A stretch of DNA of 37,182 nucleotides, taken from contig JAUNTQ010000011.1 of NCBI GenBank assembly GCA_030538605.1, positions 22,798 through 59,979 on the forward strand, read 5' to 3'. A program made the position numbers and the translations under genes. This DNA comes from Pseudomonadota bacterium (GTDB lineage Bacteria > Pseudomonadota > Gammaproteobacteria > Burkholderiales > Burkholderiaceae_C). The notes below the pieces were generated by a model. The model made no database searches. It was not told the origin of the DNA and saw only the letters and a list, made by a program, of their open reading frames with translations. This document shows, one piece after another, positions 32,252-37,182 of this stretch. Position 1 is the first letter of the stretch, and every line of letters begins with the position of its first letter.

Positions 32252-32278
32252 GCTGGGTAGAGCGCAGCGAAACCCAGC
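32252..32278. repeat. Imperfect palindrome GCTGGGT...ACCCAGC
   Basis: GCTGGGT (32252-32258) and ACCCAGC (32272-32278) flank AGAGCGCAGCGAA. The TGGGTAGAGCGCAGCGAAAC core resembles a short dispersed repeat seen in many proteobacterial intergenic regions. It lies between the convergent qseC-like and mtfA genes. Confidence 0.5.
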
Positions 32279-32330
32279 GATGCGTCAGAAGAAAGGGCGC
32301 TGGTCTTGCCCAGGCGATTGATAAAAAAAT

Positions 32331-32408
32331 GAGCTGCTTGCGTATGTATTTAAGTGTTTTCAGATATGAAACATAATGAAATCGTTTTAAATCATGCGCA
32401 AGCAGCTC
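32331..32408. repeat. Inverted-repeat element, family A copy 4 (terminator-like)
   Basis: Arms 32331-32346 and 32393-32408 (GAGCTGCTTGCGTATG and its inverse, one G-U position) surround an AT-rich loop. An A-run precedes it and CTTTTATT follows. It ends 3 nt before the mtfA stop codon, between two convergent genes, so it could end both transcripts. Confidence 0.85.
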
Positions 32409-32411
32409 CTT

Positions 32412-33254
32412 TTATTCATTGTCCTGCTCTGCCTCACCCTGCCGAAAGAACGCGCGCAGCGCGGCGGCCAGGGCGGGAAATTCCTGCGCGAAGCGCTCAG
32501 GCTGCACGAAGTGCGCTTCGCAGGCCACGGCGAAGAACTCTGCCGGGGCGCTGGCGCCATAGGCATCGAGCCAGGGCGCGGGCGTGCCAAAGCGCTCGGC
32601 CATCACCACCTGTTCGCGAAAGTGCTCGTAGGCGGGCGCCCAGGTGCGGTACCAGTGGCGTGCGGCCTCGCGCGCGCTGGCCGCGCCCATGAAGCCGCGC
32701 GGCAGCGGGGGTGCGCCGTCGGCGCCGCCGCCTTGCATGTCCATCTTGTGCACGAATTCGTGGATCACCACGCTGTAGCCCGCGCCGTGCTTGCCCGCGT
32801 CCTGCACGGCGGGCCAGCTCAGCATGACGGGGCCGTGCTGCATGGCTTCGCCTGCGAGCACTTCGTCGTAGTGGTGCAGCACGCCCGCTGCGTCCAGCAC
32901 CTGGCGGCGGGCCACGGCTTCGGCGGGGTGCATGACGATGGTGACGAAGTCGTCGTACCAGCGCAGCGCCTGCTCGGGCGCGTCGGGCGGGCCCAGGTGC
33001 AGCAGCGGCAGGCAGGCTTGTGCGGCCACGGCCACGGCCATGGCGTCGGTCACTTGCAGGCCGTGCGCGCCGGTGAATTGCTTTTGCGTCAGAAAGTGCG
33101 CGGCCAGCACGCGCAGGCGCTGCTGCTCATCGACAGGCAGGCGGGCCAGAAAAGCGTGGCGCGCCAGCGTGGCGTGCCACAGCGCCTCGGGCACGGGGCG
33201 CGGGCCGCCCAGCGCACGGCGCGCGGCGCGGCGCAGGCGCTGCCACAGGCTCAT
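32412..33254 (-). CDS. mtfA: Zinc metallopeptidase of the MtfA family (M90)
   Basis: A 280-residue cytosolic protein with the zinc-peptidase motif HEFVHKMD (His165, Glu166, His169) and the conserved downstream stretch APAEFFAVACEAHF, whose Glu is the likely third ligand region. E. coli MtfA is a peptidase that binds and inactivates the repressor Mlc (regulator of the PTS glucose system); whether Mlc exists here is unknown. The length fits the family. The ATG overlaps the lpxH stop by 4 nt, so it is the last gene of the tpr-ppi-lpxH-mtfA run, and the family A repeat follows the stop directly. Confidence 0.9.
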   Translation of the reverse strand: MSLWQRLRRAARRALGGPRPVPEALWHATLARHAFLARLPVDEQQRLRVLAAHFLTQKQFTGAHGLQVTDAMAVAVAAQACLPLLHLGPPDAPEQALRWYDDFVTIVMHPAEAVARRQVLDAAGVLHHYDEVLAGEAMQHGPVMLSWPAVQDAGKHGAGYSVVIHEFVHKMDMQGGGADGAPPLPRGFMGAASAREAARHWYRTWAPAYEHFREQVVMAERFGTPAPWLDAYGASAPAEFFAVACEAHFVQPERFAQEFPALAAALRAFFRQGEAEQDNE

Positions 33255-34090
33255 GGGCGTGGGGTGTGGAGCGGCAGGCGTTGCAGGCCGCCGGTGCTGC
33301 CCAGGCGCAGCACCTCGGCGCGCTGCGTTTGTGCGTCTTTGTGCGCGTCCAGGTGCCAGTCGCTGAGCACCACTTGCCGCAGCGCGCGGCCTTGCGCGTC
33401 GGTGCCCAGGGCGTGTTCGCCGGGGGCGTGGGTGTGGCCGTGCACGAGGGTGGTGGCATCGGCGGCCATGAGCCACTGGCGGGCGAGGGCGGTGTCGATC
33501 TCGGCGTAGAGGCCGTCGCCCGGCACGCCTTGTGTGCCTTGCGTGTTTTGCGCCGCCTGACTTTGCGCGCGCATGTGCCGGCCAATGGCCTGGCGCTCGG
33601 CCAGCGGGCGGGCGAGCATGGCCTCGGCCCAGCCGGGCGCGCGCACCTGCTGGCGAAAGCGCTGGTAGGCCACATCCGCCGTGCACAGCGCGTCGCCGTG
33701 CGTGAGCAGCAGCGCCTGCCCGGCAAAGTGCAGCACGGTGGGGTCTGCCAGGGCGTGCGCGCCGCAGCTGCGCAGAAAGGCTTCGCCCACCAGAAAGTCG
33801 CGGTTGCCGTGCATGAGATGGACCTGCCTGCCGGCGGCGCTGGCGCGCAGCACCTCGGCGGCGCGCGCTTCCAGGCTGCCGGGCAGGCTGGCCGCGTCGT
33901 CGCCCACCCACACGTCGAACAAGTCGCCAAGGATGAACACCGCGTCGGCAGGTGTGTGGCGCATGTATTGCGCCCAGGCGTCGAAGGTGGCGGGCTCGTC
34001 CGCGTGCAGGTGCAGGTCAGAGATGAAGTCCACCGCGCGCCAGTGCGCGGGCGCAGCCAGCGTGTGCAGGGCGGGCACGGCGGCGGTCAT
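33251..34090 (-). CDS. lpxH: UDP-2,3-diacylglucosamine diphosphatase LpxH
   Basis: A 279-residue calcineurin-like phosphoesterase of lipid A synthesis. It hydrolyses UDP-2,3-diacylglucosamine to lipid X and UMP at the inner face of the membrane. The metal-site motifs appear in order: SDLHL (Asp25, His27), LGDLFDVW (Asp56), HGNRD (Asn96), the THGD region (TLLLTHGD-like LLLTHGDALC) and HGHTH near 216-220. It is somewhat longer than E. coli LpxH (240) owing to insertions such as QAAQNTQGTQGVPGD. The ATG is 7 nt after the ppiB stop. Expected to be essential. Confidence 0.93.
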   Translation of the reverse strand: MTAAVPALHTLAAPAHWRAVDFISDLHLHADEPATFDAWAQYMRHTPADAVFILGDLFDVWVGDDAASLPGSLEARAAEVLRASAAGRQVHLMHGNRDFLVGEAFLRSCGAHALADPTVLHFAGQALLLTHGDALCTADVAYQRFRQQVRAPGWAEAMLARPLAERQAIGRHMRAQSQAAQNTQGTQGVPGDGLYAEIDTALARQWLMAADATTLVHGHTHAPGEHALGTDAQGRALRQVVLSDWHLDAHKDAQTQRAEVLRLGSTGGLQRLPLHTPRP

Positions 34091-34097
34091 GGCGTGT

Positions 34098-34604
34098 TTA
34101 CAGTGCCACGGCCTTTTCGATCACCACGGCCGTCTTGGGCACGTTTTCGTGAAAGCCGGCGCGGCCCGTGGGCACGCGGGCGATGCTGTCCACCACGTCC
34201 TTGCCGCCCACCACCTTGCCGAACACGGCATAGCCCCAGCCTTGCGCGGTGGGCGACTTGAAGTTGAGGAAGTCGTTGTCCGTGGTGTTGATGAAGAACT
34301 GCGCCGTGGCCGAGTGCGGGTCGCTCGTGCGCGCCATGGCCACGGTGTAGTGGTCGTTCTTCAGGCCGTTGTCGGCCTCGTTGGTGATGGGTGCCTGCGT
34401 GGGCTTTTGCTTCATGTCGGCGGTGAAGCCGCCGCCCTGGTTCATGAAGCCGGGAATCACGCGGTGGAAGATGGTGCCGTCGTAGTGGCCGCTCTTGACG
34501 TATTCGAGAAAGTTGGCCGCCGACTTGGGCGCCTTGGCTGCATCCAGCTCCAGCGTGATGACGCCGTGGCCGGCAATGTGCAGTTCGACTTGGGGGTTGG
34601 ACAT
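34098..34604 (-). CDS. ppiB: Cytoplasmic peptidyl-prolyl cis-trans isomerase (cyclophilin, PpiB-like)
   Basis: A 168-residue cyclophilin without signal peptide. Core motifs are [13 protein letters not shown] (catalytic Arg in FHRV), [17 protein letters not shown] and [12 protein letters not shown]. It speeds proline isomerisation during folding in the cytoplasm. The ATG at 34604 has AGGAA 6 nt before it; the open frame continues upstream through a repeat but encodes nothing family-like. It lies between the periplasmic paralogue ppiA and lpxH in the same direction. Confidence 0.93.
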   Translation of the reverse strand: MSNPQVELHIAGHGVITLELDAAKAPKSAANFLEYVKSGHYDGTIFHRVIPGFMNQGGGFTADMKQKPTQAPITNEADNGLKNDHYTVAMARTSDPHSATAQFFINTTDNDFLNFKSPTAQGWGYAVFGKVVGGKDVVDSIARVPTGRAGFHENVPKTAVVIEKAVAL

Positions 34605-34637
34605 GGGGGGGTTCCTGAAGGGTTGCTTGAAGAAATG

Positions 34638-34740
34638 AATACCGGACGCAGAGGACGCAAAGGGTTCGCAGAGGACGCAAAAAAGAAAAACAGAAATTTC
34701 TGGCTGTTTTTTGCGTTCTCTGCGGAATCTTTGCGTCCTT
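34638..34740. repeat. Family B repeat forming a large inverted repeat between ppiA and ppiB
   Basis: GCAGAGGACGCAA occurs at 34648-34660 and 34668-34680 (period 20). The stretch 34652-34693 is inversely repeated at 34704-34740 (CTGTTTTTTGCG...CTGCGGAATCTTTGCGTCC), making an imperfect stem of ~37 bp with a ~10-nt loop. It shares GAATACC...GGACGCAGAGG with 15292-15347. It fills most of the 172-bp ppiA-ppiB gap. Confidence 0.85.
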
Positions 34741-34776
34741 GGCATGAGGCTGTTTGGCTGTTCCGTCGTTCAGACC

Positions 34777-35457
34777 TTACTTGAGCAGCGTCGCCGATTG
34801 GATGACCACCTGCTTTTGCGGCACGTCGGTCGGGAAAGGCCCGCCCGCGCCCGTGGGGGTCTGGCGGATTTTCTCCACCGTGTCCATGCCGCTGACGACC
34901 TTGCCGAACACGGTGTAGCCGAACAGCATGGGGTGGTTTTCGACGTTCTTGCGCGGAATGTCCTTGTGCTGCTGGCCCTGGAATTCGAAGCTCACCGGGT
35001 CGCCCGCGGGCAGGATCACGGGGTCGAGCCGCTTGTTGTCCACCACGTTGATGAAGAACTGCGACGTGGCCGAATGCGGGTCGTTGGTGCGCGCCATGGC
35101 CACCGTGCCCACGCCGTTGGACAGGCCCTTGGCCAGCGCGGCGCGCCCTTCGTGCGCCAGGGGCGCGCGCGTGGGCTTTTGCTTGTAGTCCTTGTCGAAG
35201 CCGCCGCCCTGCACCATGAAGCCGGGGATCACGCGGTGAAAGACGGTGCCGTCGTAGTGCTTGTCCTTGACGTATTGCAGAAAGTTTTCCACCGTCTTGG
35301 GGGCCTTGTCGGGGTAGACCTCGATGACGAAATCGCCCTCGCTGGTGACGAATTTCACGCGCGGGTCAGCCGCCAGCGCAGGCAGCGCCACGCCCAGCGC
35401 GGCAGCGGTGAGGGCCGTGGCGGCCAGGCGGTGAAGGGTTCTTCTGGAAAGCGACAT
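34777..35457 (-). CDS. ppiA: Periplasmic peptidyl-prolyl cis-trans isomerase (cyclophilin, PpiA-like)
   Basis: A 226-residue precursor with a Sec signal peptide (about 1-30, ending ALPALAAD). The cyclophilin domain follows: [32 protein letters not shown] and LFGYTVFGKVVSGMD. A ~20-residue insertion (VILPAGDPVSFEFQGQQHKD) relative to PpiB resembles E. coli PpiA/longer forms. It assists folding in the periplasm. The ATG at 35457 is preferred over a TTG two codons earlier, with AGGAG upstream. It is paralogous to the next gene and likely arose by tandem duplication. Confidence 0.92.
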   Translation of the reverse strand: MSLSRRTLHRLAATALTAAALGVALPALAADPRVKFVTSEGDFVIEVYPDKAPKTVENFLQYVKDKHYDGTVFHRVIPGFMVQGGGFDKDYKQKPTRAPLAHEGRAALAKGLSNGVGTVAMARTNDPHSATSQFFINVVDNKRLDPVILPAGDPVSFEFQGQQHKDIPRKNVENHPMLFGYTVFGKVVSGMDTVEKIRQTPTGAGGPFPTDVPQKQVVIQSATLLK

Positions 35458-35538
35458 GTGCAACAGGCTCCTGTGGCTGCGGGATAGACAAAGAAAGCGG
35501 TTTGGTGCCGCGCGGCGCGTGGCAAGTTCCGTGCGGCG

Positions 35539-36072
35539 CTAGCGCGGCTGCACATCCACCGCGGTGCGCAGCGCCTCGATCTTGGGGGCCAGGCGGGGGT
35601 TGGCCGCGTCGAGCTGGCGCGCGCGGCTGTAGGCCAGCGCGGCCTGGCGCACGCGCACGTCGCCCAGGTTTTCCAGCGCGGTGGCATAGGCGGGGTTGAT
35701 GCGCAGCGCGGCTTCCAGCGCCTGCTGCGCCTCGTCCAGCTGGCCCGCGCCGGCGTGCAGCACGGCCAGGTTGTTCCAGGGCTCGGGCAGCTCGGGGTAG
35801 TCGCGCGTGAGCTGGGTCAGCAGCGCGATGGCCTCGGTGGTCTTGCCATCGGCGCTGAGCACGTTGGCTTTCACGAAGCGCATCTGCGGGTCGTTCGGGT
35901 GCGCGGCGATGTGTCGGTCGGCCTGCGCCAGCGCCTCGGCGGTCTTGCCCGCCTGCTGCAAGCGCTGCACGTCGGTATAGGCATCGGCCTGCGCCGCGCC
36001 AGCGCCCGCAAGCACGAGACAAGCGCCCAGCAACAGGCGGCGGGCGGCGGGCGTGAGAAAGGGGAGCGTCAT
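35539..36072 (-). CDS. Exported tetratricopeptide-repeat protein
   Basis: A 177-residue protein with an N-terminal signal peptide (about 1-29, ending GAGAAQA) and roughly three TPR units: [20 protein letters not shown], then [21 protein letters not shown], then [20 protein letters not shown] and [16 protein letters not shown] arrays mediate protein contacts, probably in the periplasm. The ATG at 36072 is chosen because it begins the signal peptide; the open frame extends 42 codons upstream without support. It heads the minus-strand run leading to ppiA. Similar TPR genes stand beside cysS and ppi genes in Burkholderiales. Confidence 0.82.
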   Translation of the reverse strand: MTLPFLTPAARRLLLGACLVLAGAGAAQADAYTDVQRLQQAGKTAEALAQADRHIAAHPNDPQMRFVKANVLSADGKTTEAIALLTQLTRDYPELPEPWNNLAVLHAGAGQLDEAQQALEAALRINPAYATALENLGDVRVRQAALAYSRARQLDAANPRLAPKIEALRTAVDVQPR

Positions 36073-36174
36073 GGTCAGGAGCGCCAGCGCCGGGGGGCGC
36101 CTCAAGGCGAGAAGAGAAAAAGGCAAGGGCGCCCGCAGGGACGGCGGCGCGGGCGCTGCCGGGGGCACGGCCTT

Positions 36175-36193
36175 TATACTGCGGCGGATTGTA
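36175..36193. promoter_or_regulatory. Overlapping -10-like boxes in the tpr-cysS divergent region
   Basis: TATACT (36175-36180, plus) and TACAAT (36193-36188, minus) are good -10 hexamers facing opposite ways within 19 bp, in the 274-bp gap between divergent tpr and cysS. Neither has a clear -35 at the usual distance. The rest of the gap shows no gene. Confidence 0.35.
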
Positions 36194-36346
36194 GCCACGC
36201 AGGCGCGCCGCTCGCGCCCAAGCCGCCGCCCCAGGCCTCAAGCGAGGCTTTTGCCCGCCCCGCTCCCGTCCCCACGTCATACGCCACGGCCCGCCTGCTG
36301 CCCGGCGCGCGGGTTTTCTCTGCCCTTTCCTGCCGCTTTTCCTCCG

Positions 36347-37182
36347 ATGGCCTTGCGCATCCACAACACGCTCACACGAGCGCTGGAAAACTTTTCGCCT
36401 GTCGAACCCGGCCACGTGCGCATGTACGTGTGCGGCATCACGGTCTACGACCTGTGCCACATCGGCCATGCGCGCTCGGCGGTGGCCTTCGACGTGGTGC
36501 AGCGCTGGCTGAAGGAAAGCGGCTATGGCGTGACCTATGTGCGCAACATCACCGACATCGACGACAAGATCATCAAGCGCGCAGTGGCCAATGGCGAAAC
36601 CATCCGCCAGCTCACCGACCGCATGATCGGCGAGATGCACCGCGACTACGACGCGCTGGGCATCGCGCGCCCCACGCACGAGCCGCGCGCCACCGACTAC
36701 GTGCCGCAGATGCTCTCGCTCATCGCCACGCTGCAAGGCAAGGGCCTGGCCTACCAGGCCGAAGGCGGCGACGTGAACTACGCCGTGCGCAAGTTCGCGG
36801 GCTACGGCAAGCTCTCGGGCAAGTCGCTCGATGAGTTGCAGGCCGGCGAGCGCGTGGCCGTCGATGGTGCCAAGCAAGACCCGCTCGACTTCGTGCTGTG
36901 GAAGTCCGCCAAGCCCACCGAGCCGGAAGGCGCCAAGTGGGAAAGCCCCTTTGGCCTGGGCCGCCCAGGCTGGCACATCGAGTGCTCGGCCATGAGCTGC
37001 GCGCTGCTGGGCGAAACCTTCGACATCCACGGCGGCGGGGCCGACTTGCAGTTCCCACACCACGAGAATGAAATCGCTCAGAGCGAGGGCGCGCACGACG
37101 GCGCGGCGCTGGCCAAGGTGTGGATGCACAACGGCTTCGTCAACATCGACAACGAGAAGATGTCCAAGTCGCTGGGCAACTT
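36347..37182 (+). CDS. cysS: Cysteinyl-tRNA synthetase (partial, 3' end outside window)
   Basis: The first 278 codons of a class I aminoacyl-tRNA synthetase that charges tRNA-Cys. Visible motifs: zinc ligand and active-site region [19 protein letters not shown] (HIGH at 38-41), [11 protein letters not shown], the catalytic-core [13 protein letters not shown] with its zinc Cys, [15 protein letters not shown] with further zinc ligands, and KMSKS (MSKSLGN) at the very edge. The anticodon-binding C-terminus lies beyond the window. The ATG at 36347 is preceded by pyrimidine-rich DNA with no strong Shine-Dalgarno sequence. Essential housekeeping gene, divergent from the tpr-ppi run. Confidence 0.96.
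   Translation, partial: MALRIHNTLTRALENFSPVEPGHVRMYVCGITVYDLCHIGHARSAVAFDVVQRWLKESGYGVTYVRNITDIDDKIIKRAVANGETIRQLTDRMIGEMHRDYDALGIARPTHEPRATDYVPQMLSLIATLQGKGLAYQAEGGDVNYAVRKFAGYGKLSGKSLDELQAGERVAVDGAKQDPLDFVLWKSAKPTEPEGAKWESPFGLGRPGWHIECSAMSCALLGETFDIHGGGADLQFPHHENEIAQSEGAHDGAALAKVWMHNGFVNIDNEKMSKSLGN

Overview
The window is GC-rich, densely coded bacterial DNA that most resembles Burkholderiales, probably Comamonadaceae. This rests on the tripartite tricarboxylate (TctCBA) transporter with its TctDE two-component system, the local order tpr-ppiA-ppiB-lpxH-mtfA divergent from cysS, the Hsp15/MATE neighbourhood, and intergenic inverted repeats carrying AGCTGCTTGCG. No rRNA, tRNA, CRISPR array, transposase or prophage gene was seen. 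The species cannot be named from sequence reading alone.

Layout. (1) 1-2404, minus: the end of a branched-chain amino-acid-type (Liv) ABC transporter, with a periplasmic binding protein, LivG and a partial LivF. A PAS/sigma-54-dependent activator (2735-4234) lies upstream on the same strand. (2) 4467-10124, plus: a complete seven-gene mrpABCDEFG cation/proton antiporter operon in which all six junctions are ATGA overlaps. (3) 10403-12698, plus: hslR (Hsp15), a decayed UvrD-type helicase remnant and a MATE exporter. (4) 12897-13982, plus: an orphan HNH_5-type protein that looks compositionally foreign. (5) 14186-17808, minus: a short-chain dehydrogenase and a single 820-residue protein joining a Baeyer-Villiger-type monooxygenase to an HSL-family esterase. 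(6) 17852-23387: tctA, tctB and tctC on minus, divergent from tctDE on plus. (7) 23836-29968, plus: a surface lipoprotein with Ig-like repeats and a beta-helix, an alpha/beta hydrolase, a tannase/feruloyl-esterase (MHETase superfamily) lipoprotein and a MarR regulator. (8) 30094-32171, plus: a second two-component system of QseBC type. (9) 32412-36072, minus: tpr, two cyclophilins, lpxH and mtfA, divergent from partial cysS at the right edge.

How the genes may work together. The SDR plus BVMO-esterase pair could oxidise a secondary alcohol to a ketone, convert it to an ester or lactone, and hydrolyse it, all from two genes. TctDE probably senses the carboxylate imported by TctABC. The hydrolase, tannase and MarR genes look like a small ester-degradation locus. 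MrpA-G handles Na+/pH homeostasis.

Intergenic DNA is unusually structured. Four full copies and two partial copies of one inverted-repeat family sit just past gene ends. A second family with a 20-bp period (GCAGAGGACGC) occurs three times. A perfect 31-bp inverted repeat with dRS3-like cores (ATTCCC-N8-GGGAAT) splits tctC from tctBA. The most rewarding leads are the BVMO-esterase/SDR cassette, the terminator-like repeat family, the Pho-box-like direct repeat between tctC and tctD, and the HNH_5 orphan.
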